Assembly (NCBI GenBank): GCA_021827255.1
Contig: JAKAWO010000044.1
Coordinates: 1-13,824 of the forward strand
Source: Acidobacteriota bacterium
GTDB lineage: Bacteria; Acidobacteriota; Terriglobia; UBA7540
DNA length: 13,824 nt
Direction of reading: 5' to 3'
In this document: piece by piece, positions 6,998-13,824 of the stretch
How the letters are laid out: every line of letters starts with the position of its first letter
Position numbering within the stretch: position 1 is the first letter of the stretch
Made by a program: the position numbers and the translations under genes
The notes under the pieces: generated by a model
Databases searched by the model: none
What the model saw: only the letters and a program-made list of their open reading frames with translations
Told to the model about the DNA's origin: nothing

Positions 6998-8251
6998 TCA
7001 CTCGTAGCGCAGCGCCTCAACCGGATCGAGGCGCGCGGCTCGCAGAGCCGGAGCAAGTCCGCTGAGCAAGCCCACCAGCATCAAGATCAGGGTGGAGAGC
7101 AGAAGCGTAGCGAGGGAGATGCGCAAGTGGATGTCACCTTGGCCTGAGTTGTCGTGGTAGAGCGGGCCGAGCAGGGGAATCGTAGGCGCTATGGCAGTCA
7201 GAAGATAAGAAAGAATGATCCCGATGGCCCCGCCCGCCAGCGTGAGGGCAAGGGCTTCCGAGATGAATTGCGCCTGAACGTGCCATCGCCGCGCTCCCAG
7301 CGCCCGGCGCAGGCCGATCTCGCGCGTCCGCTCATTAACGGACACCAGCATGATGTTCATGACGCCGACGCCGCCGATGCCCAGGGTGAGCGCGCCGACA
7401 AAGGCAAGGAGCGCTTCCAGGCCGATCGTGATGCCATCAATAATCGGACGAAATTGCTCGCGCCCCCACATCATGATGGCCTTGGTGTCGGTGGGGGAAA
7501 AACGCTGCCGGGCGGCAATGATGGCCAGCACTTGAGCCCTGGCTTTGGCCTCAAAGCGAGGGGCGATCGGCTCAAAGAGCAGAACACTGGCGTAACGAGT
7601 GTCCCAGAGGTCGCTCGCGGCGGTAAAGGGAATCCAGGCTGATTCGTCGTCACTGGTGAAATAGTTCGAGAGCTGGATTTTGCGGTGCATGGTGCCGATG
7701 ACGGTGAACCGCACGCCGCTGATGAGGACCGTGGCGCCGACCGCGGGACGGCCAGCGAACAACTTGTGACGTAGTTGGGCGCCCAGGAACACGACGCGGC
7801 GGCGCTCAGCCATATCCGCAGGATTGATCCAACGCCCTTGGCTGGGAATTTCGCTGCGCATTTCGGCATATTGCGGACAAACCCCACGGATGGCCGTTTG
7901 GGCCATGCGATTACCGTAGGCAATGGGAAGCCAGCGCACGGTTTCAAGGCAGGCGGATTTGACCAGCGTGGCGCGGGCCCGCACCCAATCCAGATCTTCT
8001 CTCTCAAAACGGACCGGCTTGCCGGCGCGCTGGCCTCCCACTTGCTGGCTGGTCTGTCCGGGCCAGCAAACGACGACGCTTTTGCCAAAAGCGTCGAATC
8101 CGTGGATCAGCACGGAACGGAAGCCTTGGCCGTAAGCTATGAGGATGGTTACCGCAACGATGCCCCATACGACCCCGAGCATGGTCAGGAGGCTGCGCGT
8201 AGGCTGGCGACGAAGGGAATTCCAGGCTTCACCCAAGATGTCGCTTAACAT
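6998..8251 (-). CDS. MacB-type ABC transporter permease, second subunit
   Basis: This inner-membrane subunit of a MacB/FtsX-like mechanotransmitting ABC exporter has 417 residues. The layout is typical: an N-terminal cytoplasmic helix and membrane segment 1 (about 20-42, LLTMLGVVWGIVAVTILIAYG), a large periplasmic MacB core domain (about 43-272), then three membrane segments (about 275-302, 330-358, 378-400). The family hallmark GIGGVGVMNIMLVSVNERTREIGLRRALGAR lies at 291-321, and the C-terminus is LDPVEALRYE. There is no nucleotide-binding domain, so it needs a separate ATPase. The start at ATG 8251 has GGAGG eleven bases upstream, inside the end of the preceding gene; only 7 bases separate it from that stop, so the two are probably translationally coupled. 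It resembles the upstream permease throughout, suggesting an old tandem duplication and a heterodimeric channel. Confidence 0.92.
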   Translation of the reverse strand: MLSDILGEAWNSLRRQPTRSLLTMLGVVWGIVAVTILIAYGQGFRSVLIHGFDAFGKSVVVCWPGQTSQQVGGQRAGKPVRFEREDLDWVRARATLVKSACLETVRWLPIAYGNRMAQTAIRGVCPQYAEMRSEIPSQGRWINPADMAERRRVVFLGAQLRHKLFAGRPAVGATVLISGVRFTVIGTMHRKIQLSNYFTSDDESAWIPFTAASDLWDTRYASVLLFEPIAPRFEAKARAQVLAIIAARQRFSPTDTKAIMMWGREQFRPIIDGITIGLEALLAFVGALTLGIGGVGVMNIMLVSVNERTREIGLRRALGARRWHVQAQFISEALALTLAGGAIGIILSYLLTAIAPTIPLLGPLYHDNSGQGDIHLRISLATLLLSTLILMLVGLLSGLAPALRAARLDPVEALRYE

Positions 8252-8258
8252 GTCGTCT

Positions 8259-9518
8259 TTATCCTCCGGCCTCGTATCGCAGGGCCACGATGGGTTCCAC
8301 GGCGGCAGCGCGCCGGGACGGGTAGAGCGCCGAAAGGATCGCCACGGTCCCGAGCAAGCCAAACGAAAAGGCCGCCGACTGCCAGGAGGGCAGCAGGCCG
8401 GCAAAGAAAGGCGCTTTGGGCAAAAGGTCCACGAGCCAGCAGATGCCGAGCGCAGTTCCCATGCCGAGGCCGCCACTCAGAAAAACCACGATCAAGGTCT
8501 CAACGAAGAACTGCTGGAGGATGGAGCGCGAGGTGGCGCCGACCGCTTTTCGCACGCCGATCTCCCGTGTCCGCTCGCGCACCGCGACCAGCATGATGTT
8601 CATCACGCCAATGCCGCCCAGGCCCAGGGAGACCAGGCCGACGGCTCCGAGAAAGATCTTCATGCCGTCGGTCATGCGGCGGAAATCCTTCGCATCCTCG
8701 ACCGTGTCCCAGATCGAAACAGCCTCCCTATCCCGCGGGTCGAAATGATGAAGGCGCGCCAGCGCGGCGCGCAGCTCCGAACGGCAGGCATTATCGAGCG
8801 CATAAGATCTTGGAGTGACCAACAGATCGTTCAGGGTGCGCGGCTCATTAGGAGGCTTGCGAGGAAAGTCGCGCTGCATCGAGCTGAACGGGACATAGAC
8901 TTTGGTCACGTCCATCCCATCGTAGCTGCTGTCCTGGTCTTTGTAGCGCATGACGCCGATGACGCGATAAGGGATGCCGTTGAGGTCAACCCTCCGGCCC
9001 ACGGCGGAGCGGCCAGGAAAGAGCTGGCTGTTGATTTGGCTGCCGAGGAAGGCGACGCGGACGGCTTGCGCCTGGTCCGTCCAATTGTAAAACCGCCCTG
9101 CGGCGATGGAGATGCTGCGAATTTCAGCGAATGGCGGAAGCGACGCCGCGACCTCAGCCGTAGCGCTGTTGTAAGCGCTCTCGACCCGAACGTCGGAACG
9201 AGTCAGTTCCGGCAATACATCCTGGCAGGCGGGAAGCTGACCTTGCAACGCGAGATAATCGGTGTCGCGCCAGTGGACGGGCCGGCCGGCTCGCATGCCG
9301 CCCGCCTGCAGGCTAGTGCGGCCGGGAAAAACGATCATGATGTCTTTGCCCAGAGTCGCCGCGTCTTCTTCCTGGCCAACTTCGAGTCCCTGACACGCGG
9401 CCACCATCAGAATGATGGAGATCATTCCCCAGGCGATGCCGAACATGGTGAGGAAGGTGCGAAGTTTGTGGGCCCAGAGCGTCCGAAGCGTGTCACTGAG
9501 AAGATCCTTAAATACCAT
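8259..9518 (-). CDS. MacB-type ABC transporter permease, first subunit
   Basis: A 419-residue MacB-like permease. Membrane segment 1 covers about 21-43 (TFLTMFGIAWGMISIILMVAACQG). The periplasmic core domain follows (about 44-283), with VAFLGSQINSQLFPGRSAVGRRVDLNG-type motifs common to MacB_PCD. Membrane segments 2-4 lie at about 286-312, 336-364 and 380-399, and residues 301-329 carry the FtsX-family signature GGIGVMNIMLVAVRERTREIGVRKAVGAT. No Walker motifs are present. The start at ATG 9518 has AGGA seven bases upstream. It lies 132 bases after the macA-like gene and 7 bases before the second permease, in one operon. With its partner it probably forms the membrane part of a tripartite-style exporter moving a lipid, peptide or antimicrobial from the periplasm; the substrate is unknown. 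Confidence 0.92.
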   Translation of the reverse strand: MVFKDLLSDTLRTLWAHKLRTFLTMFGIAWGMISIILMVAACQGLEVGQEEDAATLGKDIMIVFPGRTSLQAGGMRAGRPVHWRDTDYLALQGQLPACQDVLPELTRSDVRVESAYNSATAEVAASLPPFAEIRSISIAAGRFYNWTDQAQAVRVAFLGSQINSQLFPGRSAVGRRVDLNGIPYRVIGVMRYKDQDSSYDGMDVTKVYVPFSSMQRDFPRKPPNEPRTLNDLLVTPRSYALDNACRSELRAALARLHHFDPRDREAVSIWDTVEDAKDFRRMTDGMKIFLGAVGLVSLGLGGIGVMNIMLVAVRERTREIGVRKAVGATSRSILQQFFVETLIVVFLSGGLGMGTALGICWLVDLLPKAPFFAGLLPSWQSAAFSFGLLGTVAILSALYPSRRAAAVEPIVALRYEAGG

Positions 9519-9650
9519 GCGGACATCCTGGCGGGAGCGGTGAACGTTCCACTACGAATTATGAATCAAGCGGATCGCTCTCCATCCTTAAGCGACGTAC
9601 CCTCAAGTCCGCTATCATCCAACCTCGTTACGTGTGGTCTGCCGCGCCGC

Positions 9651-10859
9651 TCACTGGAGGATGATCTGTTGCCCTCGCTTGAGGCCGGACAGCACCTCCG
9701 CCTTGATTCCATTCGTAATGCCGACCTGGATGGGAGCCTTTTGCCAGCCGGTCTCGGATTGGGCGTCAGGGATCTCGGCATAGGTTTTCTTCTGGGCGTT
9801 GTAGAAGACAGCGGCCTCGGGAATCAACAAAACGTGGCGGTCTTCCCTGATGATCAACTCGGCATTGGCGCTCATATTCGCTTTCAGTTCGCCAATCGGG
9901 TTCAAGATCGAAACGCGAACTCGAAACGTGGTGACGTGGTTCTTTTCCACTCCCAAGGGCGAAATTTTGGTGACTTTGCCCATGAAGTGGCGGTTCTTGA
10001 AGGATTCGACGCTGATGCGCGCCGGCTGGCCCACATAGACCTTGCCAATGTCCTCCTGATCCACTTTGCCGCGGACATAGACGGTGCTCATGTCGCCGAG
10101 GGTCATCAGGAGGGTCGCTTGGGAACCGAGAACGAGGATCGAGCTGACGGCGTCCCCCACCTCAACGTCGCGCGAGAGGACGATGCCATCCATCGGGCTG
10201 ACGATGGTGGCATAGCGAAGGTTTTCCTGGGCGCTTTCGAGCGCGGCTTTCGCCTGAGCGACTTGGGCCTTGGCGCGCACGACTTCCGCCTGGCTAACGG
10301 CCACGTTGCGGCGGGCGGACATCTGTTTATTGACCGCGAGCTGGTAGGCTTCCTCGGCGCTGTCCAGCACGGAGGCGGCAATAATGCCATCGGCGGCCAG
10401 CTTGCGGTCGCGCTCAGCCGCCGTTTTGAGAAAAGGAACGTCGGGTCCTTCCGCGTCCACCAGGTTGCGCTGGTAAGTGGCCTTCGCCGATTGGACGGCG
10501 GCCTCGGCAGCCTGGAGATTGGCGCGCGCTTCATCCACGTCGGCCCGCAATTGTTCTCGGTCGAGCTCCACCAGCACTTGGCCCTGCTGGACGCGGTCGC
10601 CGTAGTCCACATAAATTTTCTTGACGATGCCGCTGGCTTTCGATTTGATTTGAACTTCGGCGAGCGGCTCGATCTTACCCGTCGCCACCACGGACTCGGC
10701 AATGTTCCCGCGCTCTACGCTGGCCAATTTGGAGGGGGAGAGGGTGTGTTTGGGACGGAGGACGCTGGAGAGGCCAAAAATCGAAGCCGCCAGGACCAGA
10801 AGGATGATCCCGGCGATGACCCAGCGACGGCTTTTATGGGAGCGATGATTGTTGGCCAC
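9651..10859 (-). CDS. MacA/HlyD-type periplasmic adaptor (membrane fusion protein)
   Basis: This adaptor links an inner-membrane exporter to an outer-membrane channel or delivers substrate to it. It has 402 residues. A positively charged N-terminus and one membrane anchor (about 13-33) precede the two halves of the lipoyl/barrel-sandwich domain (about 69-100, VQIKSKASGIVKKIYVDYGDRVQQGQ, and about 217-240, TIVSPMDGIVLSRDVEVGD). A long alpha-helical hairpin lies between them (about 102-215, rich in Ala, Gln and Glu). The beta-barrel and membrane-proximal domains end in VLSGLKRGQQIILQ, as in MacA. No lipobox Cys is seen. The start is GTG 10859, supported by AAGGA about seven bases upstream. It is the first gene of the operon with two MacB-like permeases, which supports the role. 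Confidence 0.93.
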   Translation of the reverse strand: MANNHRSHKSRRWVIAGIILLVLAASIFGLSSVLRPKHTLSPSKLASVERGNIAESVVATGKIEPLAEVQIKSKASGIVKKIYVDYGDRVQQGQVLVELDREQLRADVDEARANLQAAEAAVQSAKATYQRNLVDAEGPDVPFLKTAAERDRKLAADGIIAASVLDSAEEAYQLAVNKQMSARRNVAVSQAEVVRAKAQVAQAKAALESAQENLRYATIVSPMDGIVLSRDVEVGDAVSSILVLGSQATLLMTLGDMSTVYVRGKVDQEDIGKVYVGQPARISVESFKNRHFMGKVTKISPLGVEKNHVTTFRVRVSILNPIGELKANMSANAELIIREDRHVLLIPEAAVFYNAQKKTYAEIPDAQSETGWQKAPIQVGITNGIKAEVLSGLKRGQQIILQ

Positions 10860-10976
10860 AGGGTTTCCTTCCGCGCCTCGGATTCATCTCCTATTGCTTC
10901 CTTCTATTCTCTGTTACGCGCCGAGCCGTCGAGAAGTTCCCCAAAACCTTTCAAGCGGGGCGAGGATCCCGAGTTG

Positions 10977-11004
10977 TTTTTAGCCCGGCCCCGTCATGGC
11001 TCAA
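10977..11004 (-). promoter_or_regulatory. Weak promoter candidate for the exporter operon
   Basis: On the minus strand TTGAGC (11004-10999) and TAAAAA (10982-10977) are 16 bases apart, each matching four of six consensus positions, about 115 bases before GTG 10859. The 221-base divergent gap 10860-11080 must hold the start signals for both flanking genes; nothing stronger was found in it. Confidence 0.18.
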
Positions 11005-11080
11005 TGGTTGGACGCGGGGACGAGTAAACTGTCATCAGGGCCGGAGAAACGAGGCCCGGCAGGAGCGAATTCCAAGCGGC

Positions 11081-12553
11081 ATGAAACTCGATCGCCGAGA
11101 ATTCCTGGAATGGAGCGCAGTTGCGGCTGGGACGGCGGCGTCCACCGGCCTAAGCGCAACCGAGCACGGCTCGAAGCCCCTCGAACGGCAGGGCGCGCCG
11201 AAGAGGGTTTTGATTCTCGGGGCGGGATTGGCGGGGCTGGCGGCGGGCTTTGAGTTGACGCGCGCCGGTCATGATGTGACCATCCTCGAAGCGCGCCAGC
11301 GTCCGGGAGGGCGCGTGCTGACGATCCGGCAACCGTTTGCCGACGGGCTCCATGCGGAGGCCGGCGCGATGTGGGTGCCGGCGACCCACGATTGGACGCG
11401 GAAGTATCTCCGCCTCTTTCACCTGCCGCTGGGAGGAGACAATGAGCTTCGAGGCTCGATGGTGCGCTGCGTGCTCGGGCATCGAGTAGTTGTTCCCCCT
11501 AGCGAAAAAACGCATTGGCCGCTGCTCCTGACACCCGAAGAACGTAGGCTGGGGCTGCCCGGGATGCGGTGGAAATATGTTCAGTCGGCGGCGAGAAAGA
11601 TTGGAAATCCAACCAAGCCGGGCTGGCCCGCGCAGGCCTTGCGCAAGTATGACCAGATGAGCTTCGCACAGTTTTTGCGGAGCGAAGGGGCATCGGCGGC
11701 GGCCGTGGCGCTGCTCAGCCTTGAAGAACACTGGTGGGGCGACGGCCCGGACCAGGTTTCGGCTCTGCTCGTCCTGCGCAATCAAGCCCTCTATCCCTAC
11801 GGATCTCCTTGGTTCACTATCCTCGGCGGGAGCGACCGGCTGCCCAAAGCTTTTGCGTCGCGACTGGGCAAGAGAATCCGTTATGGCGCCGAGGTGGTTC
11901 GTATCGAACAGGATTCGAGGCAGGCTCGAGTTGTGATCCGGCGCGGAGCGAACGCGGAAACTCTAGCGGCGGACAGAGTGATTTGCACGCTTCCCTTCTC
12001 TGTCTTGAAAAATATTGAGGTAAGGCCGTCGTTCACGCCGGGGAAGCAGAAAGCGATTCAAGAGCTTCCCTATACTTCAGTATCGCGTGTCTTCCTTCAA
12101 TCCAAAGAACGATTCTGGCGCCAGCAGAAGCTCACGGGTTTCGCGATGACCGATTTGCCGATCATGGACATCTTTAATTCCACTTTCAATCAGCGCGGCC
12201 GCCGCGGCATTCTGGCCACTTATACTTGCGGGCCGCAGGCGCGGTACATCGCGCGGCTTCATCCGGAAGAAAGAATCGAATTTGCGCTTGAGCAAACTTC
12301 GGCGATCTTTCCCGAGGCGCGGGAGAACTTTGAGGTGGGAGCGTCGGTTTGCTGGGACTTGGAACCTTTCTCGCGCGGGGACTATTGCTGGTTCCGGCCA
12401 GGCCAGATGTTTTCGCTGGGGCCTGAAATTGCGCGGTCGGAAGGGAGAATTCACTTTGCCGGCGAGCACACCTCGGCTTGGCCGGCGTGGATGCAAGGCG
12501 CGCTGGCCTCCGGGTATCGAGCTGCCCAAGAGGTCAATGAAGCCGCTGGGTGA
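11081..12553 (+). CDS. Tat-exported FAD-dependent amine oxidase / flavin monoamine oxidase family
   Basis: This flavoprotein is likely to oxidise an amine or amino-acid-like substrate; the exact substrate is unknown. It has 490 residues. The N-terminus MKLDRREFLEW followed by an Ala/Thr-rich stretch to about residue 25 is a twin-arginine signal, fitting export with FAD already bound. The dinucleotide-binding fold is clear: VLILGAGLAGLAAGFEL (43-59), acidic Glu70 ending strand 2, and the amine-oxidase motif ARQRPGGRV (71-79). The C-terminal flavin-contact motif HFAGEHTSAWPAWMQGALASGYRAA (about 456-480) is also canonical. The start at ATG 11081 has AGGAG at 11061-11065, farther away than usual (15 bases). 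The stop lies 38 bases before tgt, so cotranscription with tgt is possible. It is transcribed divergently from the exporter operon. Some members of this fold are phytoene-desaturase-like, but GEHTS with tryptophans nearby favours the monoamine oxidase branch. Confidence 0.9.
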   Translation: MKLDRREFLEWSAVAAGTAASTGLSATEHGSKPLERQGAPKRVLILGAGLAGLAAGFELTRAGHDVTILEARQRPGGRVLTIRQPFADGLHAEAGAMWVPATHDWTRKYLRLFHLPLGGDNELRGSMVRCVLGHRVVVPPSEKTHWPLLLTPEERRLGLPGMRWKYVQSAARKIGNPTKPGWPAQALRKYDQMSFAQFLRSEGASAAAVALLSLEEHWWGDGPDQVSALLVLRNQALYPYGSPWFTILGGSDRLPKAFASRLGKRIRYGAEVVRIEQDSRQARVVIRRGANAETLAADRVICTLPFSVLKNIEVRPSFTPGKQKAIQELPYTSVSRVFLQSKERFWRQQKLTGFAMTDLPIMDIFNSTFNQRGRRGILATYTCGPQARYIARLHPEERIEFALEQTSAIFPEARENFEVGASVCWDLEPFSRGDYCWFRPGQMFSLGPEIARSEGRIHFAGEHTSAWPAWMQGALASGYRAAQEVNEAAG

Positions 12554-12591
12554 GCGTTGCAGGAACCTTGGCGGCAATTTAGTTCGAGACG

Positions 12592-13800
12592 ATGGGAATC
12601 CAATTCGAAATCATAGCGCGCGATGGCGGGTCGGCGGCGCGAGCCGGGCTGCTTCAGACGGCGCACGGCGCGGTCGAGACGCCGGCATTCATGCCGGTGG
12701 GAACCGCGGCCAGCGTGAAAGGTATGGGGCAGGGGCAGCTCGAGGAGATGGGCGCGCAGATTATCCTCGCCAACACCTACCATGTTTATCTTCGCCCCGG
12801 CCACGAAATTGTCCGAGAACTGGGCGGTTTGCACGGATTTATGGCGTGGCCCGGTGCGATTCTGACGGATAGCGGGGGCTTCCAGGTGATGAGCCTGAAG
12901 GAGCTCAGCCGCGTGACCGAAGACGGCGTCTGGTTCCGATCGCACCTGGACGGCTCATCCCACTACTTATCGCCCGAGCGGGCTGTGGAGATCCAGCTTG
13001 CGCTGGGCGCGGATATTCTGATGACCCTCGATGATTGCGTGGAATACCCGGCCAGCGAGGAAAGTCTGCGGCGAGCCGTGAAGCTGACCAGCTGCTGGGC
13101 GCATCGCTCGAAGCAGTTCTTTCAGGAGCGCCTCGGGGATTCGCCGCATTCATCGCTCTTTGGCATTATCCAGGGCGGCACCGACCGAGGGTTGCGCCGG
13201 GAGAGCGCGGAAGAAATCATGGAGGCCGGTTTCGACGGGTACGCCCTGGGAGGGCTATCCGTCGGTGAGCCCAAGGCTCTGTCTTACGACACGGCTGAAT
13301 CCACCTTGGCGCTGCTCCCGACGGGCTGCCCGCGCTATTTGATGGGCGTGGGAACTCCAGAGGACTTGGCCGAGGGCGTGGCGCGAGGAGCGGATTTGTT
13401 TGATTGCGTGATGCCGACGCGCAATGCCCGGAATGCGTGCGTTTTTACCTCGGAAGGGAGGCTGGTGATCAAGAACGCGCGATACGCCCGGGACGCGGGC
13501 CCGCTCGATCCAGCCTGCCGGTGCGCCGTCTGCCGGCGCTATTCCCGCGCCTATATCCGTCATTTGTTTGTGGCGCGTGAGATGTTGGCGGCCATGCTGG
13601 CCACTTACCACAATCTCTGGTTTTACCTTGACACCATGCGGGAAATCCGGCAGGCTATCGTTTCCGGGAAGTTTCAGGATTGGCTCGCAAGGATGCGGGC
13701 TCGAGGCCCAAGAATCGAGATTGGCTGGAGGGAGGAGCGACTGAAAGGTCGTTCACCCTCGCGGGATGTGTGTTATAGAGATTTTGGAAGAAATCTTTGA
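12592..13800 (+). CDS. tgt: tRNA-guanine(34) transglycosylase (queuine tRNA-ribosyltransferase)
   Basis: This cytoplasmic enzyme exchanges guanine-34 in the anticodon of GUN tRNAs (Asp, Asn, His, Tyr) for preQ1, in queuosine synthesis. It has 402 residues. Hallmarks are TPAFMPVGT (30-38), ANTYHVYLRPG (60-70), LTDSGGFQVMSL with Asp93 (91-102), GIIQGG (191-196), GLSVGEP (221-227) and LFDCVMPTRNARN with the nucleophile Asp271. The zinc ligands are Cys309, Cys311, Cys314 and His340. The start at ATG 12592 gives the expected N-terminus, but no good Shine-Dalgarno precedes it (AGGAA at 12561 is too far), so translation may depend on the preceding gene, 38 bases upstream. Typical bacterial Tgt has about 370-380 residues; the extra Arg-rich tail (about 383-402) coincides with the inverted repeat at 13749-13822. 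Confidence 0.97.
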   Translation: MGIQFEIIARDGGSAARAGLLQTAHGAVETPAFMPVGTAASVKGMGQGQLEEMGAQIILANTYHVYLRPGHEIVRELGGLHGFMAWPGAILTDSGGFQVMSLKELSRVTEDGVWFRSHLDGSSHYLSPERAVEIQLALGADILMTLDDCVEYPASEESLRRAVKLTSCWAHRSKQFFQERLGDSPHSSLFGIIQGGTDRGLRRESAEEIMEAGFDGYALGGLSVGEPKALSYDTAESTLALLPTGCPRYLMGVGTPEDLAEGVARGADLFDCVMPTRNARNACVFTSEGRLVIKNARYARDAGPLDPACRCAVCRRYSRAYIRHLFVAREMLAAMLATYHNLWFYLDTMREIRQAIVSGKFQDWLARMRARGPRIEIGWREERLKGRSPSRDVCYRDFGRNL

Positions 13801-13822
13801 CGCACACCTGGAGGGTGAACGA
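13749..13822 (+). repeat. Nested inverted repeat spanning the tgt 3' end and next gene's translation start
   Basis: Three stems nest. TCGTTCACCCTC (13749-13760) pairs perfectly with GAGGGTGAACGA (13811-13822). GTGTG (13768-13772) pairs with CACAC (13803-13807). AGATTT (13779-13784) pairs with AAATCT (13791-13796) around the loop TGGAAG, extendable by two more pairs to 13777 and 13798. The tgt stop (13798-13800) lies in the middle. The 3' arm covers the Shine-Dalgarno and the first base of the ATG that follows. Either a regulatory mRNA structure or a small palindromic repeat inserted at the end of tgt fits. Confidence 0.7.
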
Positions 13823-13824
13823 TG
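13810..13824 (+). promoter_or_regulatory. Ribosome binding site and start codon of the next gene
   Basis: GGAGG at 13810-13814 is followed after seven bases by ATG 13822-13824, the last codon of the window. This is an ideal translation start for a gene lying 21 bases after the tgt stop; its product cannot be seen. Confidence 0.55.

Noticed and set aside
8252..8476. N-terminal extension of the second permease
   Set aside because: It would overlap the end of the first permease by more than 200 bases and reads as out-of-frame sequence; ATG 8251 begins the MacB-type N-terminus.
9519..9650. Possible ATPase gene remnant between macA and the first permease
   Set aside because: None of the frames shows a Walker or signature motif, and the segment is too short.
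8139..11027. A 962-codon open frame on the plus strand across the exporter operon
   Set aside because: It lies exactly opposite the macA-like gene and first permease, which have clear family motifs. Its translation is low in recognisable motifs and rich in Arg, Gly and His; long antisense frames are expected in GC-rich genes.
10990..11050. A tRNA D-arm-like string (GGCTCAATGGTTGGACGC)
   Set aside because: No acceptor stem, anticodon arm or TPsiC arm can be built around it.

Overview
The window is GC-rich (roughly 60-65% by eye), gene-dense bacterial chromosome. The mix points to an Acidobacteriota-like genome, possibly from a metagenome: FabV, a secreted S9 prolyl oligopeptidase, MacA/MacB-type exporter parts, several proteins with twin-arginine signals, and relics typical of that phylum. 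This is inference from gene content; no rRNA or other phylogenetic marker is present.

Layout. 1-947 (+) is the 3' three-quarters of fabV (enoyl-ACP/trans-2-enoyl-CoA reductase). 1030-2961 (+) is an MscS-family mechanosensitive channel with a long coiled-coil extramembrane region. It converges on 3068-5296 (-), an exported prolyl oligopeptidase, with a strong inverted repeat between the two genes. 5491-6600 (-) is a Tat-exported, probably TIM-barrel protein of unknown function, with a DEP motif and a later Glu that together suggest a glycosidase. 6601-6997 has no intact gene. It holds overlapping divergent promoter-like motifs, what looks like the N-terminal stub of a DNA methyltransferase gene (+), and what looks like the last 18 codons of an Ig-like repeat protein (-). 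6998-10859 (-) is a macA-permease-permease operon with no ATPase gene inside it. 11081-12553 (+) is a Tat-exported FAD amine oxidase, transcribed divergently from macA. 12592-13800 (+) is tgt (queuosine tRNA modification). The window ends in a nested inverted repeat that spans the 3' end of tgt, its stop codon, and the ribosome binding site and ATG of the next gene.

How they work together. The exporter genes form one tightly spaced unit: a periplasmic adaptor plus two MacB-like subunits, which must borrow an ATPase encoded elsewhere. The other genes look like independent housekeeping or envelope functions. I found no CRISPR array, intact mobile element, rRNA or tRNA. The two items most worth a second look are the nested RNA/DNA hairpin at the right edge and the gene-remnant patch at 6735-6954.
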